Below are positions 1 through 15,505 of a stretch of DNA of 64,000 nt, piece after piece. The position numbers and the translations under genes are program-made. The stretch lies in assembly GCA_016702605.1 (NCBI GenBank), contig JADJDQ010000001.1, forward strand, positions 682,001-746,000, in the 5' to 3' direction. The first letter of the stretch is position 1. Every line of letters starts with the position of its first letter. Below the pieces are notes generated by a model, which was not told where the DNA came from, did no database searches, and saw only the letters and a program-made list of their open reading frames with translations. Origin of the DNA: Candidatus Intricatilinea gracilis (GTDB lineage: Bacteria > Pseudomonadota > Gammaproteobacteria > Burkholderiales > Burkholderiaceae_C).

Positions 1-1
1 G

Positions 2-553
2 CAGGCACAAGGTGTCGACGCCGTCATCGCCCAGGGCCTCGAAGCCGGCGGCCACCGCGGCCATTTCCTGAGCGACGACCTGAGCCGCCAGCTCGGCACC
101 TTCGCCCTGGTGCCACAACTGGTGAAGGCGCTCGATGTGCCGGTGATCGCCGCGGGTGGCATTGCCGACGCGGCCGGTGTGGCTGCCGCGCTGGCGTTGG
201 GCGCCTCGGCCGTGCAGGTCGGCAGCGCCTACCTGTTGTGCCCCGAAGCCAGCACCAGCGCGGTGCACCGCGCGGCGCTGGCCAGCGAGGCGGCAGCCCA
301 CACCACCCTGACGCGCCTGTTCAGCGGCCGCCCGGCCCGCGGTATCGTCAACCGGCTGATGACCGAACTCGGCGCCATGAACGCGGCTGCGCCGGACTTT
401 CCGCTCGCCAGCGCCGCCCTCGCCCCGCTGCGCGCAGCGGCCGAGGCGCGCGGCAGCGGCGACTTCTCGCCGCTGTGGTGTGGCCAGAACGCCAGCGGCT
501 GCCGCGCCGTGCCGGCGGGGGAGCTGACTCGAGCACTGGCAGGGTTGTCGTAG
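2..553 (+). CDS. Nitronate monooxygenase (2-nitropropane dioxygenase family), C-terminal part
   Basis: The 5' end lies outside the window; the reading frame is open from base 2. The visible ~183 residues contain the family motif EAGGHRG, with the His that acts near the flavin, and then AAGGIADAAGV and ALGASAVQVGSAYL, which form the FMN phosphate-binding end of the TIM barrel. Family members oxidise alkyl nitronates with FMN and O2. The next gene is on the opposite strand, so nothing can be said about an operon. Family assignment is secure; the physiological substrate is not known. Confidence 0.85.
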   Translation, partial: QAQGVDAVIAQGLEAGGHRGHFLSDDLSRQLGTFALVPQLVKALDVPVIAAGGIADAAGVAAALALGASAVQVGSAYLLCPEASTSAVHRAALASEAAAHTTLTRLFSGRPARGIVNRLMTELGAMNAAAPDFPLASAALAPLRAAAEARGSGDFSPLWCGQNASGCRAVPAGELTRALAGLS

Positions 554-714
554 CCGTCGAAGCCCGACGGTGCGCGGGGTGAGCGGGTTCAGCCGACAGG
601 CGCCGTGCTGCAGCAGCGCAGCATCGCGCAGCGGTGCGAGGAGATGTCGCGCCGCAGGCGCCGGGGCAAGGTCACGATCACCTTCCGGTGGACCTCTGGC
701 TCGCGTCCAGCCCG

Positions 715-1632
<918 letters not shown>

Positions 1633-1690
1633 GGCCTCAGGGTACGGCATGGCCACCCGGGCGCCCGACCCACGGGGCTACCATGCCTGC

Positions 1691-2200
1691 ATGAGTGCAT
1701 TGCCCCCCGACACCTCCATCGACGACGAACCCGCCGAGCCCGAAACCATCAAGCAGCCGCGCCTGTGGAAGGACGACGGCTGGACCGCCAAGGTCATCAA
1801 GAACGAAGGTGACGAAGGCTGGGCCGTGGCCATGACCCGCGACGGTGAAAGTGAACCCGCGCTGGTCGGCCCCTGGACCATGGGGCGCGACAAGAAGAAC
1901 CCCAAACCACTCGACACCAACGCCTTCTACACACTCGTCAAGACCGCCAGCGAAGTGCAGCGCCGCCACGAGCAGCAGTTGCACGCGCAGTTGCACAAGA
2001 GCCTGGTGCTGAGCCTGGCGCAGGTGCGGCTCGTCATCACGCTCGACATCGTGCCCGACGACTACGAGCCCCACGCCTGGCTCGCCGCGACGGAAACCGA
2101 CGGCACCGAGATCGCCCGCGTCAAGGTGCCGCCCACCTTCAAGCTCAACACCGCCAGCGCCACGGCCTGGGTCGACAACGAGTTCCAGAAGCCAGGCTGA
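1691..2200 (+). CDS. Conserved hypothetical protein
   Basis: A 169-residue soluble protein from the ATG at 1691. It has an acidic N-terminus, no signal peptide and no membrane segment. The body is a mixed alpha/beta sequence with a WKDDGWTAKVIKNEGDEGWAV stretch near the start and a C-terminal VPPTFKLNTASATAWVDNEF segment. I recognise no catalytic motif. It reads toward the peptidase gene on the other strand; the two stop codons are nine bases apart and share a hairpin. Coding is supported by length and codon pattern only. Confidence 0.75.
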   Translation: MSALPPDTSIDDEPAEPETIKQPRLWKDDGWTAKVIKNEGDEGWAVAMTRDGESEPALVGPWTMGRDKKNPKPLDTNAFYTLVKTASEVQRRHEQQLHAQLHKSLVLSLAQVRLVITLDIVPDDYEPHAWLAATETDGTEIARVKVPPTFKLNTASATAWVDNEFQKPG

Positions 2201-2215
2201 TCCGGCCGATCAGCC
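2195..2215. terminator. Hairpin between convergent genes
   Basis: GGCTGATC and GATCAGCC form a perfect 8-bp stem with a 5-base loop. The hairpin overlaps both convergent stop codons. There is no T-run on either side, so it is a weak or bidirectional terminator candidate at best. Confidence 0.4.
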
Positions 2216-2779
2216 CTTGTCGCGGGGTGATGTGTCGTCGGCAGCGGCCCGAGGCGACGCCGCATCCCCTCCATCACCTTCCAGCGCCAGCGCCGTCAGC
2301 CACAGGCGGGTGTCGAACTCGAGCTGGTGATAAGCCGGCTCCATGTGGCAACACAGGGCGTAGAAAGGTTTGGCGTGCTCGCGCTCCTTCAGGTGCGCCA
2401 GCTCATGCACGACGATCATGCGCAGGAACTCGGCCGGCGCGTCCTTGAACAGGCTGGCCACCCGGATCTCGCGCTTGGCCTTGAGCTTGCCACCCTGCAC
2501 GCGCGCCACCGTCGTGTGGGTGCCCAGCGCCTGGTGCACCAGCTGCAGCCGCGGCTCGTACGCCACCTTGGCCAGCGGCTCGGCACTGCGCAGGTAGCGC
2601 GACTTGAGCTCACCCACGTAGTCGTACAAGGCCCGGTCGGTGCGCACGGCATGTACCTCGGGGTAACGCCGGCGGATGTGCTGGCCGAGTGTGCCGGCGG
2701 TGATCAACGGCTGGATCTGCGCGATCAGATCGGGCGAATATCCGGCCAGGTAGTTGGGGGGCTTACGTGGGGCGTTCAT
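2210..2779 (-). CDS. YgjP/WLM-type (DUF45) zinc metallopeptidase
   Basis: A 189-residue protein. The zinc motif is VVHELAHLKEREHAKPFY, which contains HExxH, followed by the downstream His expected for this SprT/YgjP-like clan. The upstream region has the usual YGxxxxRWG-like beta strand replaced by a more divergent sequence. The start is taken at the ATG at 2779; an in-frame start at 2797 would only add a short arginine-rich extension. It is probably cytoplasmic. Substrates of this family are poorly known. Confidence 0.8.
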   Translation of the reverse strand: MNAPRKPPNYLAGYSPDLIAQIQPLITAGTLGQHIRRRYPEVHAVRTDRALYDYVGELKSRYLRSAEPLAKVAYEPRLQLVHQALGTHTTVARVQGGKLKAKREIRVASLFKDAPAEFLRMIVVHELAHLKEREHAKPFYALCCHMEPAYHQLEFDTRLWLTALALEGDGGDAASPRAAADDTSPRDKG

Positions 2780-2908
2780 GGTCAGGCGGCGCAGCATAAG
2801 CCCCGAGCATGACGTGAGCCCGAGTAGCGCAGGCCCTGCTGCTCGGATAGGCTAGCCGGAGAAGATCGACACAGAGCGGTCCTCCAGCATCGACCAGCAC
2901 CGGCGCAG

Positions 2909-4171
2909 GTGCCGCCGAGCTGGTTGCCTTACTCCAGACCCCTGGCGGAGCACGGATTGCTGTACGACCCCACTCGACACGAAGCACTGCTGCCCATCGC
3001 CTGGGACGAAGGCCGGGTGCACCGAGCCATCACACACATCGTCGACGACACCGAGCGGCACTACTCGCCCGATCGTTACTGGCCCATCCATCCACGTGAT
3101 GCCGAACCGGATGACGACCCGGCCCTGCCGGCCACCACGCTTTACTGGGGCGCCTGCGGTGTGATCTGGGCCTTGCACCACCTGCAGGACGTGGGCGCCG
3201 TACAACTTTCGCGCAGTTATGTCGATGCGCTCGACCAGTTGCTCGTGCGCAATCGTGCCTGGCTGAACCCGTCGAACGGCAGGGGTGTGGCCTCCTACCT
3301 GATGGGCGACACCCCCATCGCCCTGCTGGCCCAGGGCCTGCGGCCCAGCGAGGCCAACGCCGACCATCTGGCCGACCTCATCGCCGGCAACCTGGACCAC
3401 CCGGCGCGCGAGCTGATGTGGGGCGCGCCGGGCACCTTGCTGGCGGCCCTGTTCCTGCACGAACACACGGGCGACACGCGCTGGGCCGAGTTGTTCAGAC
3501 AGACGGCCGACCAGCTCTGGTCCCAGCTGGAATGGTCGGACGAACACGACTGCGCCTACTGGACACAAGACCTCTACGGCCACCGCAGCACCTACCTCGA
3601 TGCGGTGCACGGCTTCGTCGCCACGGCCTTGCCACTCATCCGCGGCCGCCACCTGCTGGGCGAACCAGCCTGGGCTGCGTGGCAGCAGACCATCGTCAGG
3701 ACCATCGAGCGCACGGCCACCTGGCACGAGGGCCAGGTCAACTGGCGCGCCTGGCTGAAACTGGCACCCGGCCAGTCCCCGAAGCTGCTCATGCAGTTCT
3801 GCCACGGCGCCCCCGGCTTTGTCATCTGCCTGGCCGACCTGCCGAGCGCCGAGCTCGACCCCATGCTGATCGCCGCCGGCCACACCGTGTGGGCCGCCGG
3901 GCCCCTCACCAAGGGATCCAACCTGTGCCACGGCACCGGCGGCAATGGCTACACCTTTCTCAAGCTCTACCGCCGCACCGGCGACACGATGTGGCTGGAT
4001 CGCGCCCGCGCCTTTGCCATGCACGGACTGGCGCAGATGGACGCCGACGCCGCCAAACATGGGCACCTGCGCTACTCGCTCTGGACCGGCGACCTCGGCT
4101 TCGCCATCTACCTGTGGCACTGCCTGCACGGCGAAGCGGCGTTCCCGACGCTCGACGTGTTCTACCGCTGA
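2909..4171 (+). CDS. LanC-like (lanthionine synthetase C family) protein
   Basis: A 420-residue protein of typical LanC length. It shows the repeated Gly-rich inner-helix segments of the alpha/alpha toroid (WGACGV, MWGAPGT, FCHGAPGF, LCHGTGGNGY, WTGDLGF). The three zinc ligands are visible: Cys298 in FCHG, and Cys340-His341 in the CHG of LCHGTGG. LanC enzymes add cysteine thiols to dehydroamino acids to make thioether rings. No lanthipeptide precursor, dehydratase or dedicated transporter is nearby, so it more likely resembles the stand-alone LanC-like proteins. The GTG at 2909 is the first usable start I see and lacks a strong ribosome-binding site. Confidence 0.85.
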   Translation: MPPSWLPYSRPLAEHGLLYDPTRHEALLPIAWDEGRVHRAITHIVDDTERHYSPDRYWPIHPRDAEPDDDPALPATTLYWGACGVIWALHHLQDVGAVQLSRSYVDALDQLLVRNRAWLNPSNGRGVASYLMGDTPIALLAQGLRPSEANADHLADLIAGNLDHPARELMWGAPGTLLAALFLHEHTGDTRWAELFRQTADQLWSQLEWSDEHDCAYWTQDLYGHRSTYLDAVHGFVATALPLIRGRHLLGEPAWAAWQQTIVRTIERTATWHEGQVNWRAWLKLAPGQSPKLLMQFCHGAPGFVICLADLPSAELDPMLIAAGHTVWAAGPLTKGSNLCHGTGGNGYTFLKLYRRTGDTMWLDRARAFAMHGLAQMDADAAKHGHLRYSLWTGDLGFAIYLWHCLHGEAAFPTLDVFYR

Positions 4172-4210
4172 CCAGGCCCGTCACCCCCTGCACCCGACCC
4201 AGGATTCCCC

Positions 4211-4591
4211 ATGCCCCACCACCTGCCGCGCCGCCTCGCCACCCTCACCGGCGCCGCCGTGCTCGCCGCCCTCGGCCCCAGTGCCGCGGCGCAGTCGGCC
4301 GAGCCTTGGCCCGTCGTCGGCCGACAAGGCCTGGTGCGCTTTGTCATCGTGCCCACCGAATTAGCCAAGGACCGCGCCGCCTACACCCGCGAGATCAGCC
4401 AGCTCTGCGAGCCCGAACACACCTGCTTCCTCAACTTCTACACCAACACCCAGGCCCTGCCCGCCACCTTGCCGCTGCCCGACGGCATCGCGCAGGAAGC
4501 CACCGCCACCTTCAGGCGGTCGATGAAAAACGGCGCCGAGCGGTTCTGGTGGAGTTGCAGGATGCAGATCTCGAGCGAGACCTGTTTCTGA
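4211..4591 (+). CDS. Small exported hypothetical protein
   Basis: A 126-residue protein with an N-terminal signal peptide (basic start, then an Ala/Leu/Gly-rich core ending SAAAQ). The mature part is about 100 residues with four cysteines, suggesting two disulfides in the periplasm, and an aromatic FWWSC segment close to the end. It starts 39 bases after the LanC-like gene on the same strand, so the two may be co-transcribed. I do not recognise the family. Confidence 0.65.
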   Translation: MPHHLPRRLATLTGAAVLAALGPSAAAQSAEPWPVVGRQGLVRFVIVPTELAKDRAAYTREISQLCEPEHTCFLNFYTNTQALPATLPLPDGIAQEATATFRRSMKNGAERFWWSCRMQISSETCF

Positions 4592-4700
4592 GGTGGCAGT
4601 GGGCGCTGTCGGCGAGTGCGAGCCGGTGATCGGCAGTCAGCGCAGGGTATGGGCCGCGGCGCCCTACCTCGTCAGACCTTCCTCGTCAGGCCGTGACCCA

Positions 4701-5198
4701 TCAATCGACGAACTGCGCCTTCACCACGCGCCACTCCTGCACCCCCGCCGCGCTGCGTGAGCAGCCGAGCGGGTCGGGTTCGGCGCCGGGGGCGAGGTCG
4801 GTGCGCGAGCGGTCGCCGGTGCCGATGCCACGCTGGTACCGATCGAGCCAGACGCGGATGGTGCGGCTGGGGTGGGTGCTGCGCATCTGGATCTGCTGGC
4901 CGTTGTTGAGCATGCAGTTGCCGGTGGTCTCCAGCACGAAGGTGATGAAGGTGGCGGGTGAGTCGCTGGCGACGGCTGAGGCGGCCGGTGGCGGGGCGAC
5001 CGGGGCGTCGGCGGCGCGCGCGGTGGTCATCGCGGCGCAGGCCGACAGGCCGGCGATCAGGGCAACGGCCGCCAGCAGCGGGCGCCGGTGGGCTGCGGGG
5101 CGCGGCGGCGCGTCAGGTTGCGGCAGCGCGCCGGGGTGACGCGGCACGGCGGCAGGCAGCGGATGACGGCGGGTCGGGGTGACGGGTGGCGTGGGCAT
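4701..5198 (-). CDS. Putative lipoprotein of unknown function
   Basis: A 165-residue protein from the ATG at 5198. A proline-rich N-terminal stretch is followed by a hydrophobic segment ending in the lipobox-like LSAC (GLSACAAM). The mature part has an Ala/Pro linker and a small domain with NCMLNNGQQIQM and a C-terminal VQEWRVVKAQF. The long, Pro-rich region before the hydrophobic core is unusual for a lipoprotein signal. The true start could lie further in, although the next ATG is inside or beyond the core. Function unknown. Confidence 0.6.
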   Translation of the reverse strand: MPTPPVTPTRRHPLPAAVPRHPGALPQPDAPPRPAAHRRPLLAAVALIAGLSACAAMTTARAADAPVAPPPAASAVASDSPATFITFVLETTGNCMLNNGQQIQMRSTHPSRTIRVWLDRYQRGIGTGDRSRTDLAPGAEPDPLGCSRSAAGVQEWRVVKAQFVD

Positions 5199-5253
5199 GG
5201 CAGCTAGGCGATGGGGGAGTCGCGGCGCCGCCATTGTGCGCAGGGTTGCCTGC

Positions 5254-7644
5254 TCAGCGGCGCGGGCGCTGGTGGCGCACCATGGCCAGCGGGCGGTGGC
5301 CCTTGAGCTGGCGTTCGATGCCGTCGTTCAGGCTGCTGCGCAGATAGATCACCTCGTCGACATGGCCGTACACGCCGGGGAAACGCAGGTCGAGCCACAG
5401 CCACAGGGTGCAGGCGCGCAGGGCCTGTTCCATGCGGTCCAGGCGGCTGTGGCTGTCGACTTCGTCCAGGAACCACGGTCGGCCGGCTCGGCCGGTGCTG
5501 GCGTGGTTGCCGGCCCAGTCGAAGAAGGCGAACAGCAGCGTCTCGGTGCGGGTGTCGACCGGCGCCTGGGCGTAGGTGAAACGTTGCTCCAGCGTCAGGC
5601 GGGCGGCGATGCGGTCGAGCTCCGTCGCCAGCGACACCATCTGCTCGAGGTCGGCCACGGCGAAGTGGGCGTCGTCGAGCTTGAGTTGCTGCATGAAGAC
5701 TTCGAGCACCTTGCCCAGGCGCTGTTCGCTCAGGCGTGCGGCGATGGTCTTCACATGCCAGCCGTTGGGCGCCACCGGTGCCTTGAAGTCGCGCGGTGCA
5801 CGCGGCGCCTTGGCCAGCAGCTCCTTGAGTGTGCGCAGCGCCGTGGGTTCTGCCCCCTTGAGCACACCGGCGAAACCTTCCTCGTGCATGCCGAAACGTC
5901 CGGCGCGCCCGGCGATCTGGTGCACTTCACTCTCACCCAGGGTGCGGTCGGTGATGCCGTCGAACTTGGTCAGGGTGCTGAACACCACACGGCGGATCGG
6001 CAGGTTCAGGCCCATGCCGATGGCATCGGTGGCCACCAGGATGTGTGATTCACCCTGGGCGAACCGTTCGGCCTCGCGCCGGCGCACTTCGGGTGGCAGG
6101 GCGCCGTAGATCACCGACACCGGGTGGCCGCTGGCCGAGATCTCGTCGCGCAGCTTGAGCACGTCGCGCCGGCTGAAGGCCACCACCGCGTCGCCCAGCC
6201 CGAGCGACGACATGGCCACCGGATGCGGCAGCAGATCCACGTGCTGCTTGCGCTCGAACACACGCGTCTCGCAACGCTCGCCGCACAGGCCCAGCAGGTT
6301 CTCGATGGCCGGCACGGCGTAGGCCGAGCAGATGATGATCACCTCCTTGGCCGGCACGGCGACGATGGCCTGGGTCCAGGCCCAGCCGCGCGAGGCGTCG
6401 AAGATCATCTGTGCCTCGTCGATCACCGCCACCTCGATGGGTTTGCCGGTGCCGACCATCTCGATGGTGCTGGACACCACCCGGGCGCCGTCGGCCGGCA
6501 CGTTTTCTTCACCGGTGAGCAGCGAGCAGGGCACACCACGGGCGACCAGGCGATCGCGCCCTTCGAGCGCCAGCAGGCGCAGTGGCGCCAGGTAGGCGCC
6601 CTGACCCTCGGGCATGGCAGCGGCCTGGGCCAGGCGCTCGAAGGCGGTATACGTCTTGCCGCTGTTGGGCGGGCCGATGAAGATGGTGATCTTGCGGTTC
6701 AGGCGCCGGGCGATGGCAAAGCTGTCCGGATAGCCCTGGAAGGCCAGCTCGGTGGTCAGGCCTTCCAGCGCGTCGAGTTCGGTGGCCTGGTGTTCCCAGC
6801 GCTCCTGCGCGCGATTGCAGGCAGCCTTGAACTCATCCAGCGTGGCGGTGGCGGCCGGCTGGGCACATTCGGCCTGCAGACGCGGCAGCAGCGAATCGAG
6901 GTGGTTGGGCTTGTGGTGCCAGCTGCGGTCGACCAGATCATCCAGATGCTCGGTCAGTTCGGCCGCATGCGGATAGGCGCTGGGCGGGCCGAGGGCCGCG
7001 AGCAGCGCGTCCTTGTCACCACTGCGGTAGAAGGCCCAGACCGCCGCGGCATCCACCGGCACCCTGAAGAGCACGGGCACCCGCCAGCCGGGTTCGTCCA
7101 GGCGAAGTGAATGGCTGACCAGGCGGGTCCACACACCGGCGCGGCGCGACACACCCAGCGCTTCGAGCGCGCTGGTGCGCTCCAGCATCTGCGCACGTGT
7201 GCTCGGCCCGCTGCCCACAGCGGCCAGATGCGCCAGCGCGGTTTCCATCAGCTCGGGTGATATCCAGCGGCTCGGGCGCTGATTGGCCAGTGGCTTTTGC
7301 AGCAGCACGTGGCCGAGCTTGTCGAGGTGCTCCTCGAAACCGGCGCTGCCGTGGGCCAGGTAGTCGCCCGGCTTCTCGATCATCGGCAGCGTGTGCGCGG
7401 CCTGGCGGATGCGGTGCAGCTGGGCCGAGCTGATGTGCGCCGGGATACGCTGGGCATGGCGCGGATTGGGCAGCGTCTCGGCCGAATGGCGAGTTGCCGG
7501 GCCGGGCGGCGCCGGATGCGAGGGGATGACGGGGTGGCCGGGTGTCGCGTAGCCGGCGGATGCTGCAGGGGCGTGAGTCGGCTGGTGCGCCGGGGGCACG
7601 TCCACGTGGCGATGGGCAGGTTTGATGTTCGGAGTCGAGGGCAT
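5254..7644 (-). CDS. SUV3-like ATP-dependent RNA helicase
   Basis: A 796-residue superfamily 2 helicase. Walker A is FIGPPNSGKTY near residue 325, the Walker B variant is VIDEAQM near 408, and the arginine-finger motif VI is QIAGRAGRFG near 573. The GPPNSGKT/DEAQM/AGRAGRFG combination and the C-terminal LDLRFPGVY-type helices match the SUPV3L1/SUV3 family of mitochondrial degradosome helicases. Some proteobacteria carry homologues. The first ~70 residues are Pro/His/Ala-rich and probably disordered. A role in structured RNA unwinding or decay is inferred from the family. It is divergent from dbpA with a 74-bp gap. Confidence 0.85.
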   Translation of the reverse strand: MPSTPNIKPAHRHVDVPPAHQPTHAPAASAGYATPGHPVIPSHPAPPGPATRHSAETLPNPRHAQRIPAHISSAQLHRIRQAAHTLPMIEKPGDYLAHGSAGFEEHLDKLGHVLLQKPLANQRPSRWISPELMETALAHLAAVGSGPSTRAQMLERTSALEALGVSRRAGVWTRLVSHSLRLDEPGWRVPVLFRVPVDAAAVWAFYRSGDKDALLAALGPPSAYPHAAELTEHLDDLVDRSWHHKPNHLDSLLPRLQAECAQPAATATLDEFKAACNRAQERWEHQATELDALEGLTTELAFQGYPDSFAIARRLNRKITIFIGPPNSGKTYTAFERLAQAAAMPEGQGAYLAPLRLLALEGRDRLVARGVPCSLLTGEENVPADGARVVSSTIEMVGTGKPIEVAVIDEAQMIFDASRGWAWTQAIVAVPAKEVIIICSAYAVPAIENLLGLCGERCETRVFERKQHVDLLPHPVAMSSLGLGDAVVAFSRRDVLKLRDEISASGHPVSVIYGALPPEVRRREAERFAQGESHILVATDAIGMGLNLPIRRVVFSTLTKFDGITDRTLGESEVHQIAGRAGRFGMHEEGFAGVLKGAEPTALRTLKELLAKAPRAPRDFKAPVAPNGWHVKTIAARLSEQRLGKVLEVFMQQLKLDDAHFAVADLEQMVSLATELDRIAARLTLEQRFTYAQAPVDTRTETLLFAFFDWAGNHASTGRAGRPWFLDEVDSHSRLDRMEQALRACTLWLWLDLRFPGVYGHVDEVIYLRSSLNDGIERQLKGHRPLAMVRHQRPRR

Positions 7645-7718
7645 TGAATGGGTAAGTTCGGACGATCTGGCGGCGCAGACTGCGCCGACTCTAACCGCCG
7701 GGCTACTGATAATCCCGC
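7645..7718. promoter_or_regulatory. Divergent promoter region of the two helicase genes
   Basis: This 74-bp gap must hold both start regions. It contains a perfect inverted repeat GGCGCA-GAC-TGCGCC at 7672-7686, placed about midway. It could be an operator or a 5'-UTR hairpin; no clear sigma-70 boxes are visible. Confidence 0.35.
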
Positions 7719-9182
<1,464 letters not shown>

Positions 9183-9188
9183 GCTGAG

Positions 9189-12488
<3,300 letters not shown>

Positions 12489-12732
12489 ACCGGCCGCCGC
12501 CTCGACGCGGCGAAGGCGCGGCTGGCGGTGGCATCAGGCGGTCGCGCTCCTTGCGCACCACGGCATAACACTCGCAGGTGCACTGCTCCAGCCCGGCGCG
12601 GTCGATCACCGCGAGTCGACCCGGCCCGCCATCGCGTCGAGTGACCGGGGCATGGTGTTGGGCAGGCCGGTCTCGGCGCGTACAGTCGCGCCACCTTGAA
12701 CGCGGCGGGCCGGCACCGGTCTGCAACTCGTG

Positions 12733-15124
12733 ATGACCCAATTGCCTGCATGGCTGCCGGCCACCCGGCGCGGCCGCATGATCCTCGGCACCGGTGTGTT
12801 GCTGCCGGTGCTGCTGCTGGTGTTGCTGATCGTGCTGTACCAGCGGCTGCCGTCGCTCGACCAGGTCATCAACTACCAGCCGCGCCAGCCGCTGCAGGTC
12901 TACACCGAAGACGGCGTCTCGATCGCACGTTTCGGCGCCGAGCGGCGCCAGTTCGTGGCCATCGCCGACATTCCCAAACAGGTGCAGGACGCCGTGCTGG
13001 CGGTGGAGGACAGCCGCTTTCGCGACCACGCCGGCATCGACCTGCGTGGCCTGGCGCGTGCGGTGTGGTCCAACATCAGCGGCGGCATGTTGCAGGGGGC
13101 GTCGACCATCACACAACAGGTGGCGCGCACCTTCTTCCTGTCGAGCCGGCGCACGCTGGAGCGCAAGGTGAAGGAAGCACTGCTGGCGCTCAAGCTCGAA
13201 CGCCGGCTCAGCAAGGACCAGATCCTGGAGCTGTACATGAACCAGATCTACCTGGGCCAGCGCAGCTACGGTTTCGCCGCCGCGGCGCAGACCTACTTCG
13301 ACAAACCACTGGCCGAGCTCTCGATCGCCGAAACCGCCATGCTGGCCGGGCTGCCGCAGAACCCGGGGGTATGCCAACCCCATCACCAACCCCGAGCGGG
13401 CCCGGGCGCGCCAGGCGCTGGTGCTGCAGCGCATGGTGGCCGTGGGGCTGATCACCCCGGCCCAGTCCGCGGCGGCCAAGGCCGAACAACTGGTGCTGCG
13501 CTCACCGCTGACCGTGGACGTGCACGCCGAACATGTGGCCGAGATGGCGCGCCAGATGGTGGTCGATCGGTTCGGCGAGCAGGCCTACACGCAGGGCTAC
13601 AAGGTGGTCACCTCGCTGCGTGCGAGTGAACAACAGGCGGCCTGGCAGGCGGTGCGCCGCACCGTGATCGACCACGACCGGCGCCAGGCCTACCGCGGCC
13701 CCGAAGACTTCGAGGAACTGCCGGCCGGCAACGACAAGAACAGCGATGCCACCGAGGTGGCAATCGCCCGGGTGTTCAAGGAACACCGCGACGACGAAGA
13801 CCTGCGCCTGGCGCTGGTGCTCGAAGCCAGCCCCAGACGTGTGAAGGCGCAACTCGCCAGCGGCGAGGCGGTGGAGCTGACCGGTGAGGCGCTGGCCTGG
13901 GGCCAGGCGGCGCTGTCGCCCAAGGCTGCCCAGACGGTGGCCATACGGCGCGGCTCGGTCATCCGGGTGCAAGCTGCATCGGCACGCAAGGGTGCAAACG
14001 CTGCGGCCAACGCCTGGACACTGGCGCAGTGGCCCGATACCGAGGCGGCTTTCGTGGCGCTCAACCCTCGCACCGGCCGCGTCCACGCGCTGGTGGGTGG
14101 TTTCGACTTCAGGCAGGGCCAGTTCAATCATGTGACGCAGGCCTGGCGCCAGCCGGGGTCGAGCTTCAAGCCCTTCTTGTATGCGGCCGCGCTGGAACAC
14201 GGCGTGATGCCGGCCACGCAGGTCAACGACGCACCGCTCGAAGCCGTCGCCGACCAGCCGCCCGGCTGGGATCCGCAGAACTCCGACGGTCAATACGACG
14301 GCCCGATCAGCCTGCGCCAGGGCCTGGCCAGGTCGAAGAACCTGGTCAGCATCCGGGTGCTGCAGCACATCGGCGTCGAGACCGCGCGTGAGTGGGTCGG
14401 TCGTTACGGCTTCGACCCGGCTCGTCAACCCGCCAACCTGAGCCTGGCGCTGGGCGCAGGCAGCACCACCCCCATGCAGCTGGCGCAGGCCTATGCGGTG
14501 CTGGCCAACGGGGGCTGGCGTGTCGAGCCGGTGGTGGTGCTACGGATCACCGACGCGCATGGCAATGTTCTCTACGAAGCCCCGCCCGCCCCGGCGCTGG
14601 ACGAAGCACAGCGCGCAGTGCCGGCCCGCAACGTCTTCATCACCAACAGCCTGCTGCAGGAGGTGACGCGCTCGGGCACCGCCGCCAAGGCGCAGCAGCA
14701 ACTGCAGCGCAGCGACCTGTACGGCAAGACAGGCACCACCAACGACGCGGTCGACGCCTGGTTCGCCGGCTTCCAGCCCGGTGTGGTGGCGGTGGCCTGG
14801 ATGGGTTACGACACCCCGCGCAGCCTGGGCCAGCGTGAATCCGGCGGCGGCCTGGCGCTGCCGATCTGGATCAGCTACATGCAGGTGGCGCTCAAGGGTG
14901 TGCCGGTGGTCGAACCCGAAGTGCCCGACGGCGTCGTCCGTGTCGACGACGACTGGCGCTACGCCGAATGGGCCGAAGGTGCGACTGCCGACAACGGCTA
15001 CGTCGAAGGCATCGGCCTGCCCAAGACCGTGATCGAGACGATCACCGAGCCCATCAAGAGCTGGCTGCAGGAATGGTTTGCCGGGCCCAAGGCGTCAGGG
15101 CCGACGGGTCCGACGGGGCAGTAG
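12733..15124 (+). pseudogene. Penicillin-binding protein 1A, interrupted by a +1 frameshift
   Basis: The 5' part (12733 to about 13368) encodes a membrane anchor, then the glycosyltransferase domain with EDSRFRDHAGID, GASTITQQVARTFFL and LELYMNQIYLGQRSYGF. It runs into LAGLPQNPG and changes frame at a G5 tract (13365-13369). The 3' part resumes with YANPITNPERAR and carries the transpeptidase domain: GSSFKPF (SxxK), SKN in LARSKNLVS and KTG in YGKTGTTN. Removing one G joins both parts into one protein of about 796 residues. Only these two domains and no other lesion are seen, so this is either a recent mutation or an assembly error. Class A PBPs make and crosslink peptidoglycan. Confidence 0.85.
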
Positions 15125-15208
15125 TGGCGGGGCAGTGGTGGGGCAGTTCGGCACGCGGCAGCGGCACGCACATCGCGCCGCACGCCTGGCTCGATCAGGC
15201 AACGGGCA

Positions 15209-15505
15209 TCAGCGCGGCTGTCGCGCCACGTAGTCCAGCAGAACACCATCCATTCGTGATTGCCATCCCTCGCCCGTGGACTTGAAGTACGAGACCACCT
15301 CGGGGCTGTAGCGCACGGAGACCAGCAACTTCCGGTTGTCGGATTTCGGTCGTCCCCGCAACGCCTTGGCGGCCGGGACCATGGCGGCCAGTTGTTTTGG
15401 TGTGAGTGGTTGCGCATCGGGGTCGGCCTTCGCCGCCGCGCGGATGTTCTTGTCCTCCGCCACCGAGGGCATCTGGATCACGGGGCGCTCAGACGTTGTC
15501 GACAT
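15209..15505 (-). CDS. brnA: BrnA-type antitoxin
   Basis: A 98-residue protein. The C-terminal half (LLVSVRYSPEVVSYFKSTGEGWQSRMDGVLLDYV) fits the ribbon-helix-helix-type DNA-binding domain of BrnA (COG3514). The N-terminal half holds the SVAEDKNIRAAAKADPDAQPLT region usual in these antitoxins. Its ATG overlaps the end of the toxin gene by 17 bases, in the usual BrnT-BrnA order. It should neutralise BrnT and repress the operon through the palindrome described at 15762-15779. Confidence 0.88.
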   Translation of the reverse strand: MSTTSERPVIQMPSVAEDKNIRAAAKADPDAQPLTPKQLAAMVPAAKALRGRPKSDNRKLLVSVRYSPEVVSYFKSTGEGWQSRMDGVLLDYVARQPR

